In this document: positions 17,366 through 26,293 of the stretch, piece by piece
Layout of the letters: every line of letters begins with the position of its first letter
Numbering within the stretch: position 1 is the first letter of the stretch
Source of the DNA: an uncultured Lachnospiraceae bacterium
GTDB lineage: Bacteria; Bacillota; Clostridia; Lachnospirales; Lachnospiraceae
Reading direction: 5' to 3'
Assembly: GCA_947650005.1 (NCBI GenBank)
Contig: CANSTU010000001.1
Span: 62,001-126,000, forward strand
DNA length: 64,000 nucleotides
The notes under the pieces: model-generated
What the model was told of the DNA's origin: nothing
Seen by the model: the letters and a program-made list of their open reading frames with translations, nothing else
Databases searched by the model: none
Program-made: the position numbers and the translations under genes

Positions 17366-17554
17366 TCAATGGCTAAAACCATGTTTTCCTCCGCCATCTC
17401 CGTTTTGTTGCACACAAATATCACTATCAAAACTCCCACTCCACATAGTAGCATCTGCAGAATTGATAACATATGAAACAAACTGGTATAGGTATGCATA
17501 CCGCCCCCAATATCCTGGAACATTATAACAATAAGAGCCACTGTAGTCTGCCAT
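17366..17554 (-). other. Aromatic-rich ORF fragment of unknown origin in a 393-nt gap
   Basis: The interval 17192-17584 lacks a recognisable intact gene. One frame reads MADYSGSYCYNVPGYWGRYAYLYQF through VQQNGDGG (62 residues, rich in Tyr and Trp). The +1 frame then gives YWNTRYSYARY and a stop, as if a frameshift separated two parts of one C-terminal region. There is no Shine-Dalgarno sequence before the first ATG. The best reading is a decayed 3' end of a lost gene. A second frame (17257-17559) is open for 100 codons but looks no more convincing. Confidence 0.3.
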
Positions 17555-17584
17555 TCCATCTACAGGTCAATTAAAACACGCTTC

Positions 17585-19168
17585 TCATCCAGGCAGCTTC
17601 ACCACAACCTGACCATCTATTTTCTGCACACTTCCCTCAGCAGGGTAAACCGGCATCTGTTTTACTTCCTCATTCTCGTACAGCTGGATTCGTTCCTCAT
17701 TGGGAAGAGTCTCCAGCCTGAATCCCAAAAATGCCAAGCAGAAATCCGTAACATCCAATTCATTTCGGATCATTGTCCTGGAATCCACATCTCTCATTCC
17801 GTCCAGATCTGCAAAAATTTCCATCTCCTCAGGAAAATCCACTGCAAAAATACGAACCTGCTTTAGCATATTTTTTGTTTCAATATCCGATTCATTGATG
17901 AATGCAACCGGGACATTATGATCATATCCTGGGCATTCCTCCAATCGCATGGTCATTTTCGTCATCCAGGAATAGGTCGCTTCATAGGCCAGATTCATTC
18001 TAGCATAAATACGGTTTGTCGTTAAATAATTTAAATAAACAATACACACCAACGCTATACAGCAAATCCCCAAAATCGCCTTTTCCACACGTTTCCATCT
18101 AAAAAAGCCAAAATGCTCACAACATATAACTGCAAGAAAATAGGGAACTTCAAACGCGATCATGCTTACAGGCCATAACCGGTTCCGACTGATGACAGAC
18201 AGATTATTAACAGCAACTGGAATCATGGCAACAATCCCCCAGAAGATAATCTGCTCGTACCATTTTCTTTTATTTCTATAGTAAGATACCGTTATTAATA
18301 AGACCACTCCTGCCAAAATAATTATATGGAGCCCATTCTGTCTCCAATCCCCGGTAAACCCTCCGTCCCGAAAGAAAAATGCAAGGAATTGGTAGTAAGC
18401 CGCTCTTCCATACCAATATATTTCTTTCAGGCTATTAAACTGTCCAAGTTTGTCCATATCCTGATAAGAGGAAAAGCCGATCCCAGAAATCCTCTGAATA
18501 ATTCTAGTTATCAGATAGTAGACTCCTAAAGATAAAGCTAAGTTGATACAGCCAACAATTCCCTGCTTTACGAACTCAACAAATCCTGTTTTTCCACTCA
18601 CATAATTAATAAAAATCGTAGCAGCCAACAGAACTGCACCAAAGCACCAATAGGGTTGATAGATCGCACAAACCACCACCATTAACAGGCAACTTGGAAA
18701 GAATGCGGGCTTTTCCCATTTGAGCATGGCATAGACATATATGACAGCCATAGCAAACGCTGCGAAATAAGCATCTGCTGTATACATATAACAAAAAGTA
18801 CTAGCTACCACCGGAAATGTAACAAGGACTGCGCTGTTCAACCCAATTGCAATATCAGAATGTAGCTCCCATATGGAAACCAACATAGCCGCTGCAAATG
18901 CCATATAAAGGATGCTCAGCGCTCCAATTACCCAAGGAAGAACAGGAGTTGAACTTATTTTTAAAAAAGGTAGAATTGCCCATCTCCCCAACCCAATATA
19001 ATGTTCTGTGCTTTCCCTTTCCAAAATAGAGTTTACACAATCATGATTAATGATCATATTGGTAAATGCATACATATGGGTGAGCATTCCCAGAAAAACC
19101 GTCAGGATAAAAGCCTTCCTCTGTTCCCTTGTCCCTCTGTTAAACAGATTAATATTCCACTCAGCCAT
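17585..19168 (-). CDS. GtrII-like integral membrane glucosyltransferase
   Basis: 527 residues with GGGAGGAG before the ATG. Around ten membrane segments. The N-terminus (MYAFTNMIINHDCVNSI, then GRWAILPFLKISSTPVLPW) matches the Glucos_trans_II (GtrII-like) family, with the acidic residue in the first external loop and the G-R-W motif. These enzymes move glucose from undecaprenyl-phosphate-glucose onto a surface polysaccharide outside the membrane. A GtrA/GtrB pair making that donor is not in the window. It is AT-rich relative to flanking genes and lies 18 nt after the Wzy-like gene. Confidence 0.8.
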   Translation of the reverse strand: MAEWNINLFNRGTREQRKAFILTVFLGMLTHMYAFTNMIINHDCVNSILERESTEHYIGLGRWAILPFLKISSTPVLPWVIGALSILYMAFAAAMLVSIWELHSDIAIGLNSAVLVTFPVVASTFCYMYTADAYFAAFAMAVIYVYAMLKWEKPAFFPSCLLMVVVCAIYQPYWCFGAVLLAATIFINYVSGKTGFVEFVKQGIVGCINLALSLGVYYLITRIIQRISGIGFSSYQDMDKLGQFNSLKEIYWYGRAAYYQFLAFFFRDGGFTGDWRQNGLHIIILAGVVLLITVSYYRNKRKWYEQIIFWGIVAMIPVAVNNLSVISRNRLWPVSMIAFEVPYFLAVICCEHFGFFRWKRVEKAILGICCIALVCIVYLNYLTTNRIYARMNLAYEATYSWMTKMTMRLEECPGYDHNVPVAFINESDIETKNMLKQVRIFAVDFPEEMEIFADLDGMRDVDSRTMIRNELDVTDFCLAFLGFRLETLPNEERIQLYENEEVKQMPVYPAEGSVQKIDGQVVVKLPG

Positions 19169-19186
19169 TGTAATCTCCTCCCTATC

Positions 19187-20740
19187 TCAACAGCGTCTCT
19201 TTCTACTCATCCCAGCCACCTGCCATCCTGCACAGACCGCCATTCCGATAACCATTCCCCAAATAGCTGCACTCACTTTCCCCCGAATACGTTCCATGGT
19301 GAGAATCATACCTTCCAGCTCGTAAACATCCTCTCCAGGACTCATGTCTCCTAAAAAAAGGCTGTTCTGTTCATCCCAATCCTGCCCTTCTTCCACTGTA
19401 AAAAAATCTCCGAAACGTTCCGCCATCCCCCTATTCACATAAACCTGCTCCGTCTCTCTCCAAAATATTTCAAAGAAGATCAGAAAAATGCCAGCCATAA
19501 GCACTCCACAAACTACACATTGTTTCCAAGCCAACCTTTTTCCCTTCTCCCAAATACAAACTCTCTTCCTAGAAATAGCCGGAATCTGTATGGAATCTAT
19601 CCCTCTGGCCAGGAAACGCATCTTTCTATTCCAAATGTTCTCCCTGCCTCTGTCCATCAGATCATTATATACGTAATCCCCCACAAGGAAAAGGGAAATA
19701 TTCTTAAAAGACAGATTAAACAGAAACTGTTCTGTCACCCCAGCTAAAGAGGTGCTTAAAAAGATCCCAGCCTCATTTAATCTTCCATTTTTAATTTCCC
19801 TGTGAATTGCCAGCAAATAGATGCTTACCAGTAGTACAAACGCCACAATCCCATAATACATAAGCAGATATGCAAAAGAACTGTCCAACGTCAAATGCGC
19901 CTCCGTCTCATATGTGGTATCCGTCCCAAACCAAGAAACCTGAAACTCATGAAAATAAAAATATACCAACTCAAACCGCGTGGAAAGAAGCTTATTAAAC
20001 AATTGAAAGAGCCTTCCCTTAATCACCAACGGCCCCAGAATGGGGAAAACTATACAAAACGGCGCTACGCATTGCAGCAAAATTTTCTCCAAACCGGAAG
20101 GCCTCTTGCGCACATCAAAATAAAGATTCAGACATAGATGAAACATGACGATGATCACCCCGGTATAACTCATAGAGTACAGAAAAATGTACAGGTTCCC
20201 CAAAAACAGAAGCCCGCACGCCGCCCATAACTTTTTCCCCTGCATCGGAAAAACATATAGAAGCAGCAGCACGATCACAAAATAGGTAACATGCAGCACG
20301 TTCGGATGGGTATATCCCAGCGAATACCGGATGATTGGCCCCAGGCCCAGTCTGGCATGCACCACCACCACACCGTCCCCAAAACCCAGAACGCCACGCA
20401 GAATGGAAAACAGGAAAGTCGATCCCCAAATGGCCAACGCCACCCTCATTACCCGGCGAATAGGGATATTTTTCATTCCGATTACCATACAGACCGCCGC
20501 CAGGGCAGCCGTTTCCCCGGAACTTCTCCAGATGGCCGCCGTCATCAAAAGAAGAGCCACATTCAGGCACCATTCCTTCAGCTTATAATCGGTCAGCAGC
20601 ATCTTAAAAAGAAAGCACAGATAGGCGGCTGCTATGCAGACTGTAAAAGGCTTCTGTCCTTCTGTCCATCCGATTCCCTTCGCTCCCATGGTTAAGATCA
20701 GGAAAAGGTAATATAAGATTTCCCCTTTTGTCACTGTCAT
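19187..20740 (-). CDS. wzy: Wzy-like polysaccharide polymerase / O-antigen ligase-type membrane protein (copy 1)
   Basis: 517 residues. About ten transmembrane segments in the first 420 residues, with a large external loop (HARLGLGPIIRYSLGYTHPNVLHVTYFV) containing the G-x-x-H-P-N pattern also present in the second polymerase at 42992. After residue ~400 a cytoplasmic segment, one more hydrophobic helix and an external acidic region (FTVEEGQDWDEQN) are appended, which is unusual. It should join repeat units outside the membrane. The start ATG follows the TAA of the preceding gene by one base, so translation is coupled. Confidence 0.75.
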   Translation of the reverse strand: MTVTKGEILYYLFLILTMGAKGIGWTEGQKPFTVCIAAAYLCFLFKMLLTDYKLKEWCLNVALLLMTAAIWRSSGETAALAAVCMVIGMKNIPIRRVMRVALAIWGSTFLFSILRGVLGFGDGVVVVHARLGLGPIIRYSLGYTHPNVLHVTYFVIVLLLLYVFPMQGKKLWAACGLLFLGNLYIFLYSMSYTGVIIVMFHLCLNLYFDVRKRPSGLEKILLQCVAPFCIVFPILGPLVIKGRLFQLFNKLLSTRFELVYFYFHEFQVSWFGTDTTYETEAHLTLDSSFAYLLMYYGIVAFVLLVSIYLLAIHREIKNGRLNEAGIFLSTSLAGVTEQFLFNLSFKNISLFLVGDYVYNDLMDRGRENIWNRKMRFLARGIDSIQIPAISRKRVCIWEKGKRLAWKQCVVCGVLMAGIFLIFFEIFWRETEQVYVNRGMAERFGDFFTVEEGQDWDEQNSLFLGDMSPGEDVYELEGMILTMERIRGKVSAAIWGMVIGMAVCAGWQVAGMSRKRRC

Positions 20741-20741
20741 T

Positions 20742-23045
20742 TTACATTTCCCTTTCCCGTCTTCTCTCCTTCAAGATTCCCGCTTTCTTCCCTGCCACTA
20801 ATATAATCCAAAGCAGGAAAAAAAGAGACACCGCTTCACACACTCTCCAATACCAAGGCTCCACAAATCTTATCGTAATGCTACCCTTATAGGCTCCGGG
20901 AACTTCCATTCGGATTCGTCCAGAGGTTCCGATATTGAGATCTATCCTGATTCCTTCCTCCCCCTCTGCCCTGTAACCTCGGTAAAAAAGAAGCGGGATT
21001 TCTACCTCCGCCACATCATCTGTTAAATTAAACAGTTTAACTCTGATCCCCTTTCCTGTCCTTTGCCAATCCTCCACCATAATCTGGCTAGCATCAAAGG
21101 TTAACTGTCCCACATAATCTTCTACGTTACTTTTCTGTGGAAGATATTCCCCGCCTTCAATCTCATCGCCAGACAAATTCCCTCCTTGATAGATACGCAT
21201 AGGCCGCATTTCTAGGAGAATCGAACTCTCAAAGCTTATCCCCTGCCATAACGCAATGCAAATAAGGATACCAGCCATGAACTTTCTTTGCTTTTCTGAC
21301 GAATTCTGCAGAACCAGGCAAGCCATCCAGGTCAGAAATATCCCAGCCATAGCCAGAAAACGCCATGGATATTGCAAACTTCCTTCAAGATATTGAAGGA
21401 TCGGTAAGATCTTGGCCAGAGTAGACCAAGGAATCAGATAAGTGGTCAGCAATAGGCTCATCAGGCAGAATAAAAAGCAGAGTCTTCCTCCCTCTCTATC
21501 CTCCGATCCACCGTTTTGTACCTCTTTGCCTCGAGGCATGAGGAACCAAACGCCCAGAGGCAATAACGAAGCCAGGCCAGGGGTCTGAGGCATTTCCTCC
21601 ACCACCCCTGTATGATGCGCTAGTGACAGAGCCGTCGTCTTATAGGTATTCATGAACAATTGAGCCACAAAGGAAGCACGTTCATCAAGACGAAACATGG
21701 TATATCCGTCCGTGTTATTGATCACGAGCATGCTGTTTTTCATATAATCAAGAAAAGGAACTAACGACCACAGGCACAAAGTCACAATTACCGCTGAAGC
21801 CTTTGCCAAAACCACAAATGTCTGCTTACGAAATGTCCTTTTCCAGCAAATCACGCACAACAGGATCACAAACAAAGCAATCATTTCGCAAGAGATCATG
21901 TGGCAGTGGTAAATGCTGGCACAGCCCAGTGCAATGACACGCCAGCTTTTCTGATGAGACTGTGACCCTTCCGGTTCTGTATAAGCCATCCAAAATCCAT
22001 ACAGCACCAGCGGTAAGAACACCATCGCTGTATATTCCCCAACGGCTGCACGGCTGTAAATACAGGTCAGCCTGTAAATATTCATCGTATATACACAGGC
22101 GCATACCAGCCCGATCTTTTTACTCTTACCCATCCTGGAAAAGCAATACCAAGCCAAAAAGGCGGTAGCCGTGTTCACCGTAACCACATACAGACGATAA
22201 ACCGTCTGCAGGGAAACACCAAATATCCGCAGCAGGGCCGAGGGATAGAGAAACAAGTCTCCGTAAAAGACAGAAACCGCATAACCGTGTCCATTCAGCC
22301 AGCCGGGTTGTATTTTTACCGGAAACATTCCATTTATGAGGCCTTCTTTTAATCCCTCTATGCGCATTAGATGAAAAGGAATATCATGGGCATCCCTTGG
22401 AAGATAATCCACCATCAAAGGCAGGCTTCCGATAAAAATAAGCAGAAGAAGGGCCTTCAGACAGAACCGATTCTCTCGATCCTGCAGGAGCCGATTCCGA
22501 TATAGGAATATGGCAATAAGCGAGTCGAACAGCAGCGCAAAGACGGCCAAGCTGAACAGATGGTTTCTCATAGCATAGGGAGAATCTTCTATTACCACCT
22601 CCCGGATAAGAAGATAGCTTCCTTCCCATGTCTCGCCCTGCAGCCTTCCGAAAACATACATTGGCCGGTCTGCATATCCTACCTTAAAGTCGCAGACCGA
22701 ACTTCCCTTTTCGGAGGCAGAGATGTCGCCACTCACCTCATAGTCATGCCTGCTGTCTGTATAACACACCCCCAGCATTCCCATCCCCGCAAAATCATAG
22801 CTGATGCGCACGGTATACATTCCCCTAGGCAAGGTGAATTCTGGAGTTATAATCCGGCCAACACTAAAGGACTCGTCCACGTAGAATCCCGCTTCCCCAT
22901 TTTCGTACAACAAATCTTCCTGAGAAAAGCTAAGGTTTATGGGTTCTCTATGCATAAAATGGAAAGCAGAAACGACAAGCACCAGAATCTCCGCCACAAT
23001 AATGATAAGCCAGCCCCTCCAGCCCGATTTTACCCACTTAAGCAT
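20742..23045 (-). CDS. Large YfhO/PTPS-related-type membrane protein
   Basis: 767 residues. One N-terminal helix, an extracytoplasmic beta-rich segment (residues ~40-170), then a polytopic domain beginning LPLMVDYLPRDAHDIPFHLMRIEGLKEGL, which matches the 6-pyruvoyl-tetrahydropterin synthase-related / YfhO membrane group. That group includes GT-C-like proteins involved in glycosylating lipoteichoic acid or other surface polymers. A second soluble segment (EYLPQKSNVEDYVGQL) precedes the last helix. The start overlaps the GT4 stop by 8 nt, with GGAGG upstream. It probably adds or handles a lipid-linked sugar outside the cell. Confidence 0.7.
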   Translation of the reverse strand: MLKWVKSGWRGWLIIIVAEILVLVVSAFHFMHREPINLSFSQEDLLYENGEAGFYVDESFSVGRIITPEFTLPRGMYTVRISYDFAGMGMLGVCYTDSRHDYEVSGDISASEKGSSVCDFKVGYADRPMYVFGRLQGETWEGSYLLIREVVIEDSPYAMRNHLFSLAVFALLFDSLIAIFLYRNRLLQDRENRFCLKALLLLIFIGSLPLMVDYLPRDAHDIPFHLMRIEGLKEGLINGMFPVKIQPGWLNGHGYAVSVFYGDLFLYPSALLRIFGVSLQTVYRLYVVTVNTATAFLAWYCFSRMGKSKKIGLVCACVYTMNIYRLTCIYSRAAVGEYTAMVFLPLVLYGFWMAYTEPEGSQSHQKSWRVIALGCASIYHCHMISCEMIALFVILLCVICWKRTFRKQTFVVLAKASAVIVTLCLWSLVPFLDYMKNSMLVINNTDGYTMFRLDERASFVAQLFMNTYKTTALSLAHHTGVVEEMPQTPGLASLLPLGVWFLMPRGKEVQNGGSEDREGGRLCFLFCLMSLLLTTYLIPWSTLAKILPILQYLEGSLQYPWRFLAMAGIFLTWMACLVLQNSSEKQRKFMAGILICIALWQGISFESSILLEMRPMRIYQGGNLSGDEIEGGEYLPQKSNVEDYVGQLTFDASQIMVEDWQRTGKGIRVKLFNLTDDVAEVEIPLLFYRGYRAEGEEGIRIDLNIGTSGRIRMEVPGAYKGSITIRFVEPWYWRVCEAVSLFFLLWIILVAGKKAGILKERRREREM

Positions 23046-24246
23046 CCCGATAAACCTCCAAGAGTTTCCCGCAGTATTCTTTCACAGAATCAAAACGTTC
23101 CTGCGCTCGTTCACATCCCTGCGCATATCTTTCACATAACTTTATATCATTCCAAAGCTTTCCAATCTTTTCCGCCAGCTCCTCCCCGTCGCCTGCCCGG
23201 AACAGTTCCCCACTGTTCCCACTGTCTATCAGTTCCCTGGTTCCCCCAAGATCGGAGGCCAATACCGGCGTCCCGCAAATCTGACTTTCCATCACGCTGA
23301 AAGGGCAGTTCTCATACCACTCCGAAGGAAATACGCTGAAAGCCGCACCGGAAATCACCTGCGCCAGTTCTTCTCCCGACAAGAAACCTCTGTTCGTTAT
23401 ATTCCCCACCGCCTCCACTTCGCACTCCAAGGGGCCTCCTCCTGCAAAGACGAAGGGAATATCCGAAAGCCTTCGGCACACCTCAAGAAGCGTACCGACT
23501 CCCTTTTCCCGGCAATACCTCCCGAAATACAGCACATAGCCGCCCTTTTGCCCTTGATAGCCAGACGGCCTGTCCACAAAGTTATGCATCACCACCAGTC
23601 TGTCCGTCAGATCCGGGGATGCAGAGAGCCTTTCAGCCATGAACTGACTGGGACATATGATGCAGTCCAGCTTTCGGTACGTATGAAGGCCGCGATACAG
23701 ACACCCTTCCAGACTTCCCAGCACACTTTTTATCAAAGACCCATGGATACATCTTCCCCCAATGCAGGCCAGCGCGCTCCCCTTGACACATCTGTCGCAC
23801 AATTCATATTCCAAGGGCCGCAGAAGGAGATGATTGGGACAAACCAGTTGATAGTCATGGGCTGTATAGATAATCCGCACCCTTTTTCTTCGCTTTCTCT
23901 CAAAACGCCTTATTTCATATATCACAGAAGGAGTCAGCTGAAAATTGAAATTGTTCAGATGCACCACATCAGGCTCAAAATCCTCCAGGACAGGGCGTAT
24001 CTTCCTTCTCGCCTCCAAGGAATAAATGATCCGGAAGGGATAGAGTAGTTTTCCCGCGCCTTTCCCATGGAAATCCATATCGGAGGTATAGCTTTCGGCC
24101 CGGTTTCCCACGATCCTTCCCGCATGTTCCATGCCGAAATACTGAACCTCATGTCCCATTTTTACCAGCTCTTCCCCTGTCCGAAAAATATAGGTCTCTG
24201 AGCCGCCGTTGGGATAAAGGAATTTATTGACCATCAATATTTTCAT
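23038..24246 (-). CDS. Family 4 glycosyltransferase
   Basis: 402 residues from MKILMVNKFLYPNGGSETY. GT-B fold. A cysteine-rich insert (CPNHLLLRPLEYELCDRC then CIGGRC) is typical of one GT4 subgroup in capsule clusters and could bind a metal. The donor domain starts at VLYFGRYCREKG, with the motif ENCPFSVMESQICGTPV. It lies 6 nt after the GT26-GT4 fusion gene and overlaps the YfhO-like gene. Confidence 0.85.
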   Translation of the reverse strand: MKILMVNKFLYPNGGSETYIFRTGEELVKMGHEVQYFGMEHAGRIVGNRAESYTSDMDFHGKGAGKLLYPFRIIYSLEARRKIRPVLEDFEPDVVHLNNFNFQLTPSVIYEIRRFERKRRKRVRIIYTAHDYQLVCPNHLLLRPLEYELCDRCVKGSALACIGGRCIHGSLIKSVLGSLEGCLYRGLHTYRKLDCIICPSQFMAERLSASPDLTDRLVVMHNFVDRPSGYQGQKGGYVLYFGRYCREKGVGTLLEVCRRLSDIPFVFAGGGPLECEVEAVGNITNRGFLSGEELAQVISGAAFSVFPSEWYENCPFSVMESQICGTPVLASDLGGTRELIDSGNSGELFRAGDGEELAEKIGKLWNDIKLCERYAQGCERAQERFDSVKEYCGKLLEVYRDA

Positions 24247-24252
24247 TTGCCG

Positions 24253-26250
24253 TTAATCTCGCTTCCCCCGGTATAGCTTCAGCGTCTGCTTCGTCACATC
24301 ATCCCAGTTATATTTTCTGCAGATATACTCCGCGCTGTTATCCTGATAGGCATTTCTCTTGGCTGGATCGCGCACCAACTCTTCCAGCGCCCTCCGGAGA
24401 TCCTCCACGTTTCCCTTTTCAAAGACAGCTGCATAATCCTGTGTCACCTCGGTATTTTCCCGGATATCGCTGACCACGCAGCAGTTTCCATAGCTCATGG
24501 CCTCCAGAAGGCAGACAGCCATACCTTCCACGTCGCTGGGAAGGATGAAAAGATAGGCATTGGAATACAGCTCTTCCAGCACCTGTCCATCCACAAAACC
24601 GGTCATCAGGATCCGTTCGTCCGTGGCGGCCATGCGCTCCACCAGCTCCATGTATTCCTGAGAGTTACTGTTCCCCCCTGCAATCACCAGCCTTTTCGAG
24701 GTTTCCATCCCCTTAAACGCCTCGATCATATAGTGAATGCCTTTTTCCGGAACAATTCTTGCCACGAACAGCAGATAACCGTCCTTTTCCAACCCGTAGC
24801 GTCTTGTAATCTCCTGCGCAGGGCGCTTCTGCGGCCTGGAAATCCCGTTGGGAATGAAAATCGTCTTTCTTCCGTACTGCTCCAGGAAATATTTTCCCAT
24901 GTTGTCTGAAAGCACGATCAAATCATCCGCGTACCTGGCGGCCATCTTTTCACCCGTTTTGAGCACCAGAGAGGCAAAGTTCCCCCATTTAGAGCGCTGC
25001 CAATCCAGCCCATGAATAGTGGCCACGGTCCGGATACCCAGCAATTTCGGAAGCCAAATCATCACGCAGGGCCCCTCCGCATGAAAATGGATTACATCAT
25101 AGCGGCCAAATACCGCCCGAAGCACAGCCAGGACCGAATAGACGATGGCGTTCAGCTTTCCGTTGCGAAACGTGGGAACGGTGATCAGACGGATCCCGTT
25201 ATAGCTTTTCCCCTTATACTGCTTATATTTTTTTCCCGCCGTATGCCTTCCGTAGCGATTGTAGGCATCTACCCTGCATCCCAGCTTCACCAGACGGGTG
25301 GACAGCTCGTCCACCACGATCTCCACGCCTCCCTCCCGGGAAGGGATTCGTTTATGTCCGATCATCGCTATTTTCATCGGACGATCCTGCCTTTTCCCGG
25401 AAATTGCCCTGTGCCGTACCTTATCTTTTGCAGATGCATCTTTGCCATCTTTCCTCTCCGTGCTCTCTGCCGCTCTCCTGTTTCCGGCATCAATTCCCTT
25501 TTTCCCCTTCAACCGTTCTCTGAACAAATGGAACAGAAAGGCAAAATTGGTATCCAGGTAGCGTGGAAACAGCCGCTTTGGATCCTGCCCGATCCGAAAA
25601 AGCCATTCCATGCATGACTCCTGCATCCAGGCCGGCGCACGCTTCACCGTACCCGCATGGAAATCAAAACCGGCTCCCACCCCCAGCATAATCCCGCAGA
25701 CCTTCCCATCGTGGGCCGCCATCCACCGCTCCTGTTTGGGAGCACCCAGTCCGACCCAAATAAAGTCCGGCCTGGCTTCATTGATCCGCCTCACATCCTC
25801 CGCATCTTCCTCCGGCGTTAAGGAACGAAACGGGGGCGAATACATCCCAGCGATCTCAAGGCGCGGGAATCTTTCCATCAGGCTTCTCCGTAAAGCCTCC
25901 AGGGTTTCCGGCCTGCTTCCGTAGAAATAATGGCGGAATCCTTCCTGCTGCGAAATACGGAAAATCTCCGGCATCAGATCCGGTCCCGGAACCCTTCCGG
26001 CTTCCCCATGCCCGCCCCAACGCTGTACGATGGAAAGCGGCTTTCCGTCCGGTAGGTTCCTTGCCGCCCCGTTCTGTATCTTCCGATACCCCGGATCCCG
26101 ATAGGCCATCACCGTGGTATGCACATTCGACACACAAATGTAATGCCCGCGCAGTTCTTCCAGGTTTTCCCGCAGATCCTCGACCGTAGCGTCCATATCC
26201 GTCACATTGATTTTGGTTCCCAGGATGCTGTGGTATTTTATCTTTGCCAT
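24253..26250 (-). CDS. Bifunctional GT26 (WecG/TagA/CpsF)-GT4 fusion glycosyltransferase
   Basis: 665 residues. Residues 1-250 are a complete GT26 domain: VSNVHTTVMAYRDP, NLPDGKPLSIVQRW, WVGLGAPKQERW and GVGAGFDFHAGTVKRAPAWMQ. A hydrophilic charged linker follows (about 255-290). Residues ~291-665 form a complete GT4 enzyme starting MKIAMIGHKRIPSREGGVEIV, with EGMAVCLLEAMSYG. GT26 enzymes usually add the second sugar, often ManNAc(A) or Glc, to lipid-PP-HexNAc, and the fused GT4 could add the third. An internal start at MKIAMIG near 25378 is possible but lacks a clear ribosome-binding site in my reading. Confidence 0.85.
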   Translation of the reverse strand: MAKIKYHSILGTKINVTDMDATVEDLRENLEELRGHYICVSNVHTTVMAYRDPGYRKIQNGAARNLPDGKPLSIVQRWGGHGEAGRVPGPDLMPEIFRISQQEGFRHYFYGSRPETLEALRRSLMERFPRLEIAGMYSPPFRSLTPEEDAEDVRRINEARPDFIWVGLGAPKQERWMAAHDGKVCGIMLGVGAGFDFHAGTVKRAPAWMQESCMEWLFRIGQDPKRLFPRYLDTNFAFLFHLFRERLKGKKGIDAGNRRAAESTERKDGKDASAKDKVRHRAISGKRQDRPMKIAMIGHKRIPSREGGVEIVVDELSTRLVKLGCRVDAYNRYGRHTAGKKYKQYKGKSYNGIRLITVPTFRNGKLNAIVYSVLAVLRAVFGRYDVIHFHAEGPCVMIWLPKLLGIRTVATIHGLDWQRSKWGNFASLVLKTGEKMAARYADDLIVLSDNMGKYFLEQYGRKTIFIPNGISRPQKRPAQEITRRYGLEKDGYLLFVARIVPEKGIHYMIEAFKGMETSKRLVIAGGNSNSQEYMELVERMAATDERILMTGFVDGQVLEELYSNAYLFILPSDVEGMAVCLLEAMSYGNCCVVSDIRENTEVTQDYAAVFEKGNVEDLRRALEELVRDPAKRNAYQDNSAEYICRKYNWDDVTKQTLKLYRGKRD

Positions 26251-26286
26251 TTATCCTCTCATTCTGCCGCCCCGAGCGGCTTTCAG
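26251..26286 (-). promoter_or_regulatory. Family B leader module before the GT26-GT4 fusion
   Basis: Minus strand GCCGC-TCGGG-GCGGC hairpin, then AGAATGAGAGGATAA and ATG. Hairpin plus AGAATGAGAG recurs before 44173 and (as GGAATGAGAG) before 48331. Confidence 0.7.
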
Positions 26287-26293
26287 GTTTGAT

